Positions 48,981 to 58,295 of a DNA stretch of 64,000 nt are shown here, in pieces. The translations under genes and the position numbers were made by a program. The stretch's first letter is position 1. Each line of letters starts with the position of its first letter. The notes under the pieces are model-generated. The model had not been told where the DNA came from. It ran no database searches and saw only the letters and a list, made by a program, of their open reading frames with translations. This DNA comes from Collinsella sp. TM09-10AT (GTDB lineage Bacteria; Actinomycetota; Coriobacteriia; Coriobacteriales; Coriobacteriaceae), in NCBI RefSeq assembly GCF_003436275.1, contig NZ_QSOP01000002.1, positions 62,001-126,000 of the forward strand, given 5' to 3'.

Positions 48981-49490
48981 CTAGTTCTCGGCTTGCTCAA
49001 CCCGTACCTTGACACGTGTCGGATTGCCGTGGCTGTCGAGGGTCTTGGCATCGAGTGCCTGGATCTCGATGTATGCCTCGCCTTCTTTGATGTCGCCGGC
49101 GGGGCACGTCTCGATTGTCTTGCCGGTCTCGACCACACCGGATTCGTACATGGTCTCGTCGTTTTGGATGACGCGGAATCGCTGGGGAAATTTATTGTCT
49201 TGGACGTTTTGCACGTTGACGCGCAGCTTGCCGTCCTCCTGTAGCTGAGCGACCGGCGCGACCGAAATCGTCATCATGTTGTCGCGGACGATGGCATCGA
49301 GCTCATCTTGGATTTCTTGTCGCGATTTACCCTCTGCCGTCGTGACTGAGGCGCCCGCTTCGGGCACGGGCTGCGACTGCCAGGCGTATAGTCCTACGGC
49401 GACAAGGGCGCAGACGATAGCCAGACAGACAACGACGAGTTTCTTGCGACGCCCCAGTCCTGCGAGGCGGGGCGGCTTCTTCGCACTCAT
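48981..49490 (-). CDS. Membrane-anchored extracellular protein of unknown function
   Basis: 169 residues: a basic cytoplasmic N-terminus (RLAGLGRRKK), one membrane segment (residues about 18-40), then an extracellular domain with VNVQNVQDNKFPQRFRVI and ESGVVETGKTIETCPAGD that looks like an Ig-type beta sandwich. Its start overlaps the stop of the gene before it (ATGA), so the two are coupled. The exported genes follow 90 bp downstream. Confidence 0.72.
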   Translation of the reverse strand: MSAKKPPRLAGLGRRKKLVVVCLAIVCALVAVGLYAWQSQPVPEAGASVTTAEGKSRQEIQDELDAIVRDNMMTISVAPVAQLQEDGKLRVNVQNVQDNKFPQRFRVIQNDETMYESGVVETGKTIETCPAGDIKEGEAYIEIQALDAKTLDSHGNPTRVKVRVEQAEN

Positions 49491-49783
49491 GCGGCGTCCT
49501 TGGTGGTGTAGACACGTGCGAACGTGGACGGGTCCGCTCCAAAGAGCATGTGAAGCATCAGGCGGCGCGAGTAGATGAGCTCGTCAAAGTCGTGAGGGAG
49601 CTCGATGTCGTGGATACGCGCGATGTGGTGGGCGAGCGCCGAGAACGACTCGGGGTCGCAGATAACATCGGTGGTGACGTGGTAGACCGCCGTTTCGGGG
49701 AACGCCTCTTCGTCGAAAGGCAGGAGATAGGGATCGTCGTCGACCTCGATGGCGACGCCGTACTGGGGCCAGTAATATGCCAT
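49487..49783 (-). CDS. Small cytoplasmic protein, first gene of the exported-protein operon
   Basis: 98 residues without signal or membrane segments, acidic in the first half (VAIEVDDDPYLLPFDEEAF) and rich in His and Asp in the middle. The ATG follows AGGGAGG. It is coupled by a 4-bp overlap to the membrane-anchored gene. No family recognised. Confidence 0.65.
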   Translation of the reverse strand: MAYYWPQYGVAIEVDDDPYLLPFDEEAFPETAVYHVTTDVICDPESFSALAHHIARIHDIELPHDFDELIYSRRLMLHMLFGADPSTFARVYTTKDAA

Positions 49784-50129
49784 GGGAACCTCCCTGCTTC
49801 TGGGGCCAAAACTTCTATCGGTTTTGGCTGTCGACGCCGACCGTATCAGCCGCTACTTGACCAATTTCTGACCAAATGCTTGACGGATTGACATCTCCGC
49901 AGGTAAAAGGTGGAAAAAATTACTTCAACTTTTTTCGAGCGACAATCGAGCGGTCGGCGACGGCGGGGCGATATGTGTCAAAAGCATCGTCTGCCGAGGA
50001 AGCCTTGCCGTTCGCCGAATTGCACAAACGTAAAAATCGCCAATTATGGAGACGGTCTCGAACACGTCGACGAAACGATGCGGTAACATCTCCCTGCAAA
50101 CACTGTAGTTAGCTAAAGGGGGAGTTCGC
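49784..50129. promoter_or_regulatory. Divergent regulatory gap upstream of the lactate dehydrogenase operon
   Basis: No gene. A perfect hairpin, GCCAAAAC/GTTTTGGC (49805-49828), is followed by four TGAC-type repeats at 49858, 49869, 49881 and 49889, the last within a -35-like TTGACA. An A/T-rich imperfect dyad, GAAAAAA/TTTTTTC, lies at about 49912-49937. These probably include sites for both operons. Confidence 0.45.
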
Positions 50130-51731
50130 GTGTCTGCAACCATTAAACCCTTCACCGACGAGTTCGAAGAGTATGGCCGCGATGAATCTCGCGCATCGGG
50201 CGAAGCATCGAGCATCTCGTTTCCGACAACGGAAGACGAGGTCCGTGCCATTTTGGAAACGCTCCATGCCGAGCGTGTCCCGGTAACGGTTCAGGGCGCC
50301 CGAACCGGCCTTGCCGCCGGTGCCGTGCCCCACGGTGGGCATATCCTCAATACTTCCCGTATGAATCGCTACTTGGGCCTTCGCCGCGATGAACAAGACC
50401 AATTTCTGCTGCGCGTGGAGCCGGGCGTTGTGCTCTCGGAGCTGCGTAAGCAGCTGAGCAAGAAGGTACTGCCGACCGCTGGTTGGGACCAGGCATCGCT
50501 TGAGGCCTACGAGGAGTTCCAAGAGTCCCCCGAGCAGTTCTTTCCCACCGATCCCACCGAGGCATCTGCCTGTCTGGGCGGCATGGCGGCATGCAACGCC
50601 TCCGGCGCCCGCAGCTACGCTTACGGTCCCATGCGCCCGCATATCACGGGACTCCACGTCGCGCTGGCTGATGGCGATTTGCTTGAGCTTCAGCGCGGCG
50701 AGGCTTTTGCCCAGGACCGCCACCTGTCGCTCGTGACGGCAGCGGGCCGTACGCTCGAACTCGATCTTCCCGGCTATACCATGCCCGAGACAAAAAATGC
50801 CTCAGGCTATTTCGTTGCGGACGATATGGACGCCATCGACCTCTTTATCGGCGCGTGCGGCACGCTCGGCGTTGTCACCGAGCTCGAGATCGCCCTGCAG
50901 GCGGCACCTTCGGTCGTATGGGGTGTGAGTTGCTTTTTCGATAGCGAGGACAAGGCGGTGTCCTTTACCGATTCCGTGCGCCCTGTCCTGTCCCATGCGG
51001 CTGCCATCGAGTACTTCGATGCTGGCGCCCTGGATATTCTACGTCGCCAGCGCGAGCAGTCGACGGCGTTTGCCTCGCTGCCGGCGCTCGACGACGAGGC
51101 AAAGGTCTGTGTCTACGTGGAGCTTGACTGCGACGACGAGGCGCAGGCGACCGAGGAGCTGTACCACCTGGGATGGGTTTTGGAGCTTGCGGGCGGCCGC
51201 GACGATGCGACATGGGTCGCGCGCACCGAAGTCGATCGCGAATGCCAGCGGTTTTTCCGCCACGCGGTCCCCGAGAGTGTCAACATGCTCGTTGACGAGC
51301 GTCGCCGCACCGACCCCACCATTACCAAGCTGGGATCGGATATGTCGGTGCCCAATGCACGCCTTGCCGATGTCGTGGTCCTCTATCGCCGCACGCTGGC
51401 CGAAAGCGGGCTTGAGCCTGCTGCCTGGGGACACATCGGGAACAACCATCTGCATGTGAACATCCTGCCGCGCGATGCGCAAGACTACCGTCGTGGTGGA
51501 GAACTCTTTGCCCAGTGGGCTTCCGAGGTCACGGCCATGGGCGGTGCCGTTTCTGCTGAGCACGGCGTCGGCAAGATCAAGGCGGGCTTCTTGGAGACGA
51601 TGTACGGCCACGAGGCCATGGTCGAGTCGGCGCATCTCAAACTCCAGCTCGATCCTGCCGGCCAGCTGGGTCGCGGCAACCTGTTTACGGAGAAGCTCTT
51701 GGATGAGCTCGTCCAGAAAGGGGGCGCGTGA
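50130..51731 (+). CDS. FAD-linked lactate/glycolate dehydrogenase (LctD-like)
   Basis: A 533-residue flavoprotein of the GlcD/D-lactate dehydrogenase family. The PCMH FAD domain has VTVQGARTGLAAGAVPHGG near residue 52; the catalytic cap carries GHIGNNHLHVNILP and SAEHGVGKIK. GTG start behind AAAGGGGGA. The next two genes encode EtfB and a ferredoxin-EtfA fusion, as in the Acetobacterium lct locus, where lactate oxidation with NAD+ is driven by co-oxidation of reduced ferredoxin. Lactate is the likely substrate; glycolate remains possible. Confidence 0.88.
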   Translation: MSATIKPFTDEFEEYGRDESRASGEASSISFPTTEDEVRAILETLHAERVPVTVQGARTGLAAGAVPHGGHILNTSRMNRYLGLRRDEQDQFLLRVEPGVVLSELRKQLSKKVLPTAGWDQASLEAYEEFQESPEQFFPTDPTEASACLGGMAACNASGARSYAYGPMRPHITGLHVALADGDLLELQRGEAFAQDRHLSLVTAAGRTLELDLPGYTMPETKNASGYFVADDMDAIDLFIGACGTLGVVTELEIALQAAPSVVWGVSCFFDSEDKAVSFTDSVRPVLSHAAAIEYFDAGALDILRRQREQSTAFASLPALDDEAKVCVYVELDCDDEAQATEELYHLGWVLELAGGRDDATWVARTEVDRECQRFFRHAVPESVNMLVDERRRTDPTITKLGSDMSVPNARLADVVVLYRRTLAESGLEPAAWGHIGNNHLHVNILPRDAQDYRRGGELFAQWASEVTAMGGAVSAEHGVGKIKAGFLETMYGHEAMVESAHLKLQLDPAGQLGRGNLFTEKLLDELVQKGGA

Positions 51732-51733
51732 AG

Positions 51734-52549
51734 ATGAGTGATTTTCATATGGTGGTGTGCGTCAAGGCGGTGCCCGGAAGCACCGAGGTCAAGATGGACC
51801 CCAAGACCAATACTATCGTGCGTGATGGCAAGCAGGCGGTCGTTAATCCCTTCGATGCAAGTGCTCTCGAATGTGCGCTAGCGCTGAAGGACGACTTTAT
51901 CGGCTTTGGCATGGACGTGCGTGTGACGGTGGTGTCGATGGGCATCCCCGCGACCGAATCGCTGCTGCGCGACTGCATCGCCCGCGGTGCCGACGACGCG
52001 CTGCTGCTGACCGATCGCGCCTTTGCGGGCGCCGATACCCTAGCCACCACCTATGCCCTCAAATGCGGCATCGAGGCACTCGATGAGGACTTTGACCTGC
52101 TCATCTGCGGCAAGATGGCAGTGGACGGCGATACGGCCCAGATCGGCCCCGAGCTGGCCGGCGCCTTTGGGGTCCCCTGCGTGACCGACGTGAGCTGTGT
52201 GCAGAGCGCGGGATTTACGACGTGTGGCTCGCTGGCGCTCGTTCACGGCTGCGATGCCGGCGAGGAGACGGTGTACCTGGAGATGCCGTGTGCGATGACG
52301 ACCGCCAAGGAGATTGGCCAGCTGCGCATGCCGAGTATTGCCGGTATTCGCGCGGCCGAGGATGCAGACGTGCGTGTGGCCAGCGCTGCCGACGTAAACG
52401 CCGATCCCTCGCGTTGCGGCCTTGCCGGATCACCGACGCAGGTCGTGCGCTCGTTTGTGCCCGACCGTGACCAAACGTGCGAGGCCGTTGAGGGAACGGC
52501 GTCCGAGCAGGCGGTAAAACTTGCCAAGATTATTGAGGGGATGGCATAG
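51734..52549 (+). CDS. etfB: Electron transfer flavoprotein beta subunit
   Basis: A 271-residue EtfB. Marks are VVNPFDASALECAL near residue 37, the nucleotide-binding ICGKMAVDGDTAQIGPELA near residue 125 and MPSIAGIRAA near residue 198. It carries the bifurcating FAD or AMP site and passes electrons between NADH, ferredoxin and the dehydrogenase. ATG 51734 lies 9 bases after AAAGGGGG; a GTG at 51728 overlapping the previous stop is possible. Confidence 0.92.
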   Translation: MSDFHMVVCVKAVPGSTEVKMDPKTNTIVRDGKQAVVNPFDASALECALALKDDFIGFGMDVRVTVVSMGIPATESLLRDCIARGADDALLLTDRAFAGADTLATTYALKCGIEALDEDFDLLICGKMAVDGDTAQIGPELAGAFGVPCVTDVSCVQSAGFTTCGSLALVHGCDAGEETVYLEMPCAMTTAKEIGQLRMPSIAGIRAAEDADVRVASAADVNADPSRCGLAGSPTQVVRSFVPDRDQTCEAVEGTASEQAVKLAKIIEGMA

Positions 52550-53755
52550 ATGAGCGGGCTGATTATCGATAGCGAAGCCTGTATCGGCTGCGGTCGCTGC
52601 GTTCGCGCCTGCGCCTCGGGCGGCATTGTGGTGGAGGGTGAGCGCCCCAATCGCTGTGCCCGCGTAACCGACGGCTGTATCCTGTGCGGTGGGTGCGTCG
52701 ACGCCTGCCCCGTCAACGCCATCTCGATTGAGCGCGACGAGGCCGCCGGCGCGGCAGACCTTGACGCATATCGAGACATCTGGATCTTCGTGCAGACTGA
52801 CGAGCACGATGCCGTTGCATCCGTGGCCTTCGAGCTCATGGGCAAGGGGCGCGAGCTTGCCGATGCCCGCGGCTGCCGTCTGGTGGCACTGGTCGGCATG
52901 AGCCCCGAGGGCTCACTCGGGGACCTGGAGCATCTGATTTGCGCCGGTGCGGACGAAGTTCTGGTCTGTCGTGACGAGCGCCTGCGTCAGAACGACGCGG
53001 AGGTCTACGCTCGCTTGATCTGCGATTTGGTAGCCGAGCGCAAGCCCGAGGCCATTCTGTACGGCGCGACCGCCTTTGGTCGCGAGCTGGCGCCCGGTGT
53101 GGCCGTGCGCTTGCAGACGGGTCTTACGGCCGATTGCACGGTGCTTTCTATGGATACGGAGACGGGTCTGCTGCAGCAGACGCGCCCGGCGTTTGGCGGC
53201 AACCTGATGGCCACCATTATCTGCCCCAACCACCGTCCTCAGATGGCAACGGTGCGCCCCGGCATCTTTAAGGCGCCCGAGTTTGACTATAGCCGCTCCG
53301 GCACGATTGCCCAGGTAGTGCTTGCGGATGACGTTAAGGCCCGCGTCGAGATCTCGATTCCCGCCGAGGAGTGGGGACAGCAGGCCTCAATTGCCGATGC
53401 CGAGCGTCTGGTCGTGGTGGGCCGCGGCATCGGCTCCAAGAAGAATCTGCCCCTGATGCGAAAGCTCGCCGATGCCCTGGGTGCCGAGCTTGGTTGCACG
53501 CGTCCCATTGTGGAGGCAGGCTGGTTGGAGTATCGCCACCAAATTGGCCAGACGGGTGTATCGGTCTCGCCCAAGCTTCTCGTGAGTATCGGTGTTTCGG
53601 GCGCCATCCAGCATCTTGCCGGCATCGGTGGGGCGGAGTGCATTATCGCCATCAACGAGGACCCGGATGCCCCCATCTTTGGTGCTGCCCAGTACAAGGT
53701 TGTCGGTGATGCCGTCGAGGTCGTCGAGGAGCTGCTGGCCCAGTTTGAGCGCTAG
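52550..53755 (+). CDS. etfA: Ferredoxin-EtfA fusion, electron transfer flavoprotein alpha subunit
   Basis: A 401-residue EtfA with an N-terminal two-cluster ferredoxin domain: CIGCGRCVRAC near residue 11 and CILCGGCVDACP near residue 43. The C-terminal FAD domain has RPIVEAGWLEYRHQIGQTG and SIGVSGAIQHLAGI. The ferredoxin domain is typical of LctC of confurcating lactate dehydrogenases. The start codon abuts the etfB stop. Its TAG shares the palindrome CTAG with the stop of the convergent HD gene. Confidence 0.93.
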   Translation: MSGLIIDSEACIGCGRCVRACASGGIVVEGERPNRCARVTDGCILCGGCVDACPVNAISIERDEAAGAADLDAYRDIWIFVQTDEHDAVASVAFELMGKGRELADARGCRLVALVGMSPEGSLGDLEHLICAGADEVLVCRDERLRQNDAEVYARLICDLVAERKPEAILYGATAFGRELAPGVAVRLQTGLTADCTVLSMDTETGLLQQTRPAFGGNLMATIICPNHRPQMATVRPGIFKAPEFDYSRSGTIAQVVLADDVKARVEISIPAEEWGQQASIADAERLVVVGRGIGSKKNLPLMRKLADALGAELGCTRPIVEAGWLEYRHQIGQTGVSVSPKLLVSIGVSGAIQHLAGIGGAECIIAINEDPDAPIFGAAQYKVVGDAVEVVEELLAQFER

Positions 53756-54564
53756 GCACGCACCAGCCAGTCGCGCATCTCGTCCTTTAGGCGGCTCCAG
53801 GTTGCCTGCGTGGCGGGGTCGGTAAAGGGCCGCGTAATGCCAAAGGGCGCGTCGAGCAGGCGGTAGATATCGCCTTGCTCGCGCGCCAGCGCGCGGCTTG
53901 CCGGATAGACGAGCTCAAACATAAAGCAGATAAGCCCCACCAAGAAGTCGGCGGGCTCATCGCGCTCGTCGCGCGCGACGCAGCGGTGCTCGTCAAAGGC
54001 GGTAAGCGCCGGTGTCGAGAAGTGGCTGGCGAGAAACGTGTCCTCATCCACCTTGAGGACGGTGTCGACGGTGCTGTCGGCGATGGTGCGCATAATGTCG
54101 ATCTTGTCGCCATCGCGCACGATGTCGCAGAAGCTCCGCGTGCGCTCGTCGAGCTGTGCGGGTAGACGGAAATCGCTGTGATAGGCGATGCTCGCTCGGA
54201 TGAGCTCATCTTCTGCCGGGTCATCGATAAAGTCGCGGATGCTCATTACGGCGGGTGCATCGGCGGGATTCTCGCCAAAGAGGACCTCGATGCCCAGCAC
54301 TGCATGGCTCATGCTCTCGGCGTCCTTAAAGGTGTCCCAGCGTCGCAGCTGCTCAAAGCGGCCCATATCGTGCAGCAGGCCGCAAAGCCATGCCAGGTCA
54401 ATATCTTCTGACGACCAGCCCTGCTCGCGCGCTACGGCATCGCATGCCTCGGCCACGTGGTACGTATGCTCGATTTTGAGCGCGATGCGTGGGTTGGTGG
54501 CGTCGTAGGCATCGGTGTAGCTTTTGAAGGCCGCGCGCGCCCGGTCTCGATCGATAGCTGTCAT
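53752..54564 (-). CDS. HD-domain phosphohydrolase
   Basis: A 270-residue metal-dependent HD protein. Metal ligands are the His in KIEHTYHVAE near residue 33, the HD pair in CGLLHDMGRF near residue 65, and a later Asp in VRDGDKIDIMRT. Such enzymes hydrolyse nucleotides or cyclic nucleotides; no closer class is visible. ATG behind AGGAA. It ends tail-to-tail with etfA, overlapping by the shared CTAG. Confidence 0.87.
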   Translation of the reverse strand: MTAIDRDRARAAFKSYTDAYDATNPRIALKIEHTYHVAEACDAVAREQGWSSEDIDLAWLCGLLHDMGRFEQLRRWDTFKDAESMSHAVLGIEVLFGENPADAPAVMSIRDFIDDPAEDELIRASIAYHSDFRLPAQLDERTRSFCDIVRDGDKIDIMRTIADSTVDTVLKVDEDTFLASHFSTPALTAFDEHRCVARDERDEPADFLVGLICFMFELVYPASRALAREQGDIYRLLDAPFGITRPFTDPATQATWSRLKDEMRDWLVRA

Positions 54565-54690
54565 AATGACTTCCTAAAAAGTTGTGTCTTTCGATCCGGT
54601 GGCAATTGTAGGTGAACTTTATTGCCACCGGTTGATATTTCTGCTGCGTTGCAAGGCGCGCTGCAGACGACTTACCAGAATGGGAGTGGC

Positions 54691-55383
54691 ATGGTCCTTA
54701 GGATCTTTAAAATCGTCTGGCCAGTGATGCTTACCTATGTTGCAATAGGCGCGCCGTGCGGAATGATCATGGGGCAGACGGGAATGGAGCCCTGGATGGT
54801 CTTTGCTCTGAGCAGCACGTTTGTGACGGGCAGCGGCCAGTTTATGATCTGCAATCTTTGGCTGGCGGGCGTGCCTGCAGCATCGATCGTCGCGAGCGTT
54901 GCTGCCATCTCCTCGCGCTTTGCGCTTTACTCGGCATCGATCGCGCCGCATCTGACGGGTGCCTCGAAGCGTCAGACGCTGGCTGTTGCCGCGACACTTA
55001 CCGAGGAGGCATATGGCATCTCGCTTGCCAAGTTGGTTGAAGGGGAGGATTGGGGCCCGCGCGAGTCCTTCGTGCTCAACGTGATTCTCATCGCAACATG
55101 GGGCGTTTCGTGTACGATGGGCGCCATCGTCGGCGCCGTTGTCGATGTTCCCACCGCCATTGCAGCCTTTGTCTGCACCTCGCTCTTTATCTGCCTGCTC
55201 TTTTCGCAGCGGCTGTCGCGCGGCAACGTTGTCGCGGCGGTTTCGGGCGCGGTGTCCGTCGCCGTATGCAAGTTCTTGGGCCTCACGAATATTGCCGTGC
55301 CGGCAAGCGTCGTGGCCGGCATTGCCATTGCGTTGGCGTGCGATGCTGTATTTGACGGAAGAGGTGCCCGCGATGCCCGTTAA
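54691..55383 (+). CDS. azlC: AzlC-type branched-chain amino acid exporter subunit
   Basis: A 230-residue membrane protein with the AzlC pattern: an N-terminal segment VWPVMLTYVAIGAPCGMIMG, the re-entrant ATLTEEAYGIS near residue 108 and several further helices. It forms a two-part exporter with AzlD. ATG 54691 follows GGGAG; a TTG at 54622, behind AGGTGA, would add 23 residues. azlD overlaps its end by 11 bp. Confidence 0.87.
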   Translation: MVLRIFKIVWPVMLTYVAIGAPCGMIMGQTGMEPWMVFALSSTFVTGSGQFMICNLWLAGVPAASIVASVAAISSRFALYSASIAPHLTGASKRQTLAVAATLTEEAYGISLAKLVEGEDWGPRESFVLNVILIATWGVSCTMGAIVGAVVDVPTAIAAFVCTSLFICLLFSQRLSRGNVVAAVSGAVSVAVCKFLGLTNIAVPASVVAGIAIALACDAVFDGRGARDAR

Positions 55384-55696
55384 CGAGTTCTTGGTTCTGT
55401 GGCTGTCGTCGTGGGCTGCTATCGCGTTCTTTCGCATCGCGCCGGCGTTTGCCTTGCGCGGGAGAACGCTGTCGCCCCGCATTACCGAGGCCCTGGGTTA
55501 TATCCCGCCCGCTGCCTTTGCCGCGCTGGTCGCCAACGACTTGGTGAGCCCCGGCGCGTTCGACGCGGGACCCTGGCCTGCCTTGGTTCCCTGGATTGCG
55601 GCTGCCGGCGTCGTGGCCGTGGCGGTCAAGACAAAATCGATGCTGTGGTGCTGTGTTTCGGGCATCGTGTTCTATATCGTTTTGAGCCTCATATAA
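55373..55696 (+). CDS. azlD: AzlD-type branched-chain amino acid exporter subunit
   Basis: A 107-residue hydrophobic protein with three or four segments and the AzlD marks FRIAPAFALRGRTLSP, YIPPAAFAALVANDLV and a C-terminal KTKSMLWCCVSGIVFY. The ATG follows GAAGAGG inside the end of azlC. Partner of AzlC. Confidence 0.88.
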   Translation: MPVNEFLVLWLSSWAAIAFFRIAPAFALRGRTLSPRITEALGYIPPAAFAALVANDLVSPGAFDAGPWPALVPWIAAAGVVAVAVKTKSMLWCCVSGIVFYIVLSLI

Positions 55697-55838
55697 GAGC
55701 GGGGCACGTTTAGCGCCCCTGTCCAACGAATCGAATTTCTCACCGAGCTGGTCTATTTCTTCTGGTACCATGGTCAAACTTTACTGTAGCAAAGCGTGAC
55801 GTGGGCTTTTGTACCCCGTCAGCGGAAATGGGGGTTTC

Positions 55839-56861
55839 ATGGCACAGGAAGCGACCGCCAACGAGCAAAAGAAATTCAAGGTCCCGCGCATCCCGGGCGA
55901 CATCATGATCTATCCGATGATCGTCGGTCTTTTGCTCAACACCTTCTGCCCGCAGGTTTTTGAGATCGGCGGCTTCTTTACGGCTGCCTGCCGCGGTGGC
56001 TCCAATGCCATCGTCGCCGCGATCCTGCTGTTTGTGGGCGCCGGCATCAGCTTTAAGTCCACGCCGGGTGCCATCAAGACCGGTATCGTCGTGCTGATCC
56101 CCAAGCTGGTCGTCGCAGCGGCTCTCGGCCTGGGCGTGGCATATTTCTTTAACGACAACTTCCTGGGTCTGAGCTCCGTGTCTATCATCGGCGGCATCAC
56201 GTTTTGCAACATGGCGCTCTATACGGGCATCATGGGCGAGTTCGGTGATGAGTCTGAGCAGGGCGCCGTCGGTATCCTGTTCTTTACGGCTGGCCCCGCC
56301 GTCACGATGATCATCCTCGGTGTTTCCGGCCTCGCCAACATTCCCATTGGCACCATTATCGGCTCCATCTTGCCACTCGTTATTGGCATGGTTCTGGGCA
56401 GCCTGTTCCCGTTTATCAAGAACCTGCTGGTTCCCGGTGCCAATCCCGCGATTGCCGTCATCGGATTTCAGCTCGGTGCGTCCATGAGCCTGTCGAGCTT
56501 TATCACCGGCGGTATTTCCGGCATCTTGCTGGGCCTTGTCACGCTGTTTGTCGTCGGTCCCATCACCTTTGCGTTCGAGCGTCTGTGCGGCGGCAATGGC
56601 AAGGCCGCTGTGGCTTGCTCCACCATTGCCGGCACGGCTATGACCACACCGGTTGCCCTCGCCGAGGTCGCACCGCGCTACGCCGAGCTTGCGCCCATCG
56701 CGTACGCTCAGATCGCCACCGCCGTTATCATCACGGCGATCATGGCTCCGATTCTGACTGGCTGGGTCGACAAGAAGTTCTGCCAAGGCAAGGAGGATCT
56801 GTCGCCTGTCGGTGTCGAGGCCATCGAGGAGGCCGTCGCGACTGACATCGATGGCGAGTAG
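55839..56861 (+). CDS. kdgT: KdgT-family 2-keto-3-deoxygluconate permease
   Basis: A 340-residue permease with about ten membrane segments. Recognisable KdgT stretches are PGDIMIYPMIVGLLLNTFCP at the N-terminus, GAGISFKSTPGAIKTG and SGISGILLGL-like helices, and PVALAEVAPRY near residue 270. It imports keto-deoxyuronates with protons in the known members; no kdgK or kdgA is next to it, so the substrate may differ. The ATG follows AATGGGGG. Confidence 0.85.
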   Translation: MAQEATANEQKKFKVPRIPGDIMIYPMIVGLLLNTFCPQVFEIGGFFTAACRGGSNAIVAAILLFVGAGISFKSTPGAIKTGIVVLIPKLVVAAALGLGVAYFFNDNFLGLSSVSIIGGITFCNMALYTGIMGEFGDESEQGAVGILFFTAGPAVTMIILGVSGLANIPIGTIIGSILPLVIGMVLGSLFPFIKNLLVPGANPAIAVIGFQLGASMSLSSFITGGISGILLGLVTLFVVGPITFAFERLCGGNGKAAVACSTIAGTAMTTPVALAEVAPRYAELAPIAYAQIATAVIITAIMAPILTGWVDKKFCQGKEDLSPVGVEAIEEAVATDIDGE

Positions 56862-56910
56862 CAATCGATACCCATCAATGATGCCGGCGTGTGCAATTCG
56901 CGCCGTATGG

Positions 56911-56988
56911 GCGCCCGAACAGAAACTGTTTTGCAGTGATGTTCGGGCGCTCTGCTATTATCCCCTTTACCCCTGCGGAGTAAAGGGG
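56911..56988. terminator. Two hairpins after kdgT
   Basis: GCGCCCGAACA and TGTTCGGGCGC (56911-56950) form an 11-bp stem with an inner ACTG/CAGT; a second stem, CCCCTTTAC/GTAAAGGGG, is at 56962-56988 with T-rich sequence after it. The first likely ends kdgT; the second may do so or lie in the leader of the next gene. Confidence 0.65.
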
Positions 56989-57051
56989 TGTTTATTGCCC
57001 TGATTCGAATTGGGCGATTCTGACCACTTGGGTATTGAAGGGGTGGCGCTA

Positions 57052-58194
57052 GTGGTTAAGGCACTCAAGATTGAGATATTCGTGCTATGCATGATTGTTC
57101 TTATCGGGCTTGCCGTGCGAAGTCGTCGCTCCTTGTTCTCGAGCACCCAGCAGCTATTGTTTAGCATGCTGGGCTACACGTCTGCTGCCTACATTTTCTT
57201 CGATATGATCTGGACGCTCTCGGATGGCTTGAGCACTCCTGTAGGCATCACGGCCAACTGGATTTCCAACGCGGTTTCGTTTTCGCTCTTTGCTATCGCG
57301 TGTCTCATTTGGTTTATCTATTCCGAGACGGTGCAGGGTTCTCGCCTTTTGACCTCGCGCTATAGGGTGGTGCTTGTTGCGTTGCCTACGGCTCTGGTGG
57401 TCGTGCTGGCGTTTACCAGTTACTGGACGCACGCCCTGTTCTATATCGATTCGCAGGGCGTGTATCGTCGCGGCTTTGCCTATATGATCCCGCCCATCGT
57501 CAGCTACTGTTACGTTATACATACGTCCCTGCATGCATTTGTGCAATCTCGCAGGGTCGAGAGCCTGCAGACGAAGGCCATCTATCGAACCTTGGCATTT
57601 TTCGCCATTCCGGCCCTGGTGGGCGGTACCTTTCAGGTCGTATACTCGGTGCCCGGCCTTTGTGTCGGCATAATGATTAGCATGTTGCTGCTCTACATCA
57701 TCTACCAGGAGCAGCTCATCTCGACCGACCCGTTGACTGGACTTAACAATCGCAACCGTTTTGAGACCTATATGCTGTCGCTCTTCTCAAATGTGGATCA
57801 GGCCGAAGATGTATATCTGCTTATGATGGACGCCGACGGCTTTAAGCAGATTAACGATCGCTATGGGCATGTGGAGGGCGACCACGCTCTTCAGGTCATA
57901 TCCGCTGCGCTCAAAGAAGTCTGCTCGGCGTCTGGCGGCTTTATCGCACGTTATGGTGGCGATGAGTTCGTGGTGCTCCAAAAGGCAGTGGCGGAACAGG
58001 ATATCATGCATCTGTGCGCGACAATCAACGATGAGCTCGCGCGCGCCGAGGTTCCGTATCTGTTGCGGATGTCCATCGGCTACGCACGGGTTGGTGATGG
58101 CGTCGATACCTGGCAAGACTTGCTTCGTGCTGCCGACGCGGAGCTCTACCGCGTCAAGGCCGAGAAGAAGAAAGCCGGCGTTCAGATACGCTAG
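57052..58194 (+). CDS. Membrane diguanylate cyclase (GGDEF)
   Basis: A 380-residue protein. Residues 1-215 hold about seven membrane helices that form a sensory input of unrecognised family. Residues 218-380 are a GGDEF domain with the intact active site RYGGDEFVVL near residue 300, STDPLTGLNNRNRFETY at its start and DADGFKQINDRYGHVEGD in the substrate site. It makes cyclic di-GMP; no EAL domain is fused. I choose GTG 57052, behind AAGGGG. Confidence 0.9.
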   Translation: MVKALKIEIFVLCMIVLIGLAVRSRRSLFSSTQQLLFSMLGYTSAAYIFFDMIWTLSDGLSTPVGITANWISNAVSFSLFAIACLIWFIYSETVQGSRLLTSRYRVVLVALPTALVVVLAFTSYWTHALFYIDSQGVYRRGFAYMIPPIVSYCYVIHTSLHAFVQSRRVESLQTKAIYRTLAFFAIPALVGGTFQVVYSVPGLCVGIMISMLLLYIIYQEQLISTDPLTGLNNRNRFETYMLSLFSNVDQAEDVYLLMMDADGFKQINDRYGHVEGDHALQVISAALKEVCSASGGFIARYGGDEFVVLQKAVAEQDIMHLCATINDELARAEVPYLLRMSIGYARVGDGVDTWQDLLRAADAELYRVKAEKKKAGVQIR

Positions 58195-58295
58195 GAAAAG
58201 GGGCACACGCTGGCGTGCGTGGCGGCCCTCGGCTCTCCGATGTACTCCATTAAACTAAAGTATGTGAATCCGCTCTGCTAAATAAGGGCAGTTCA

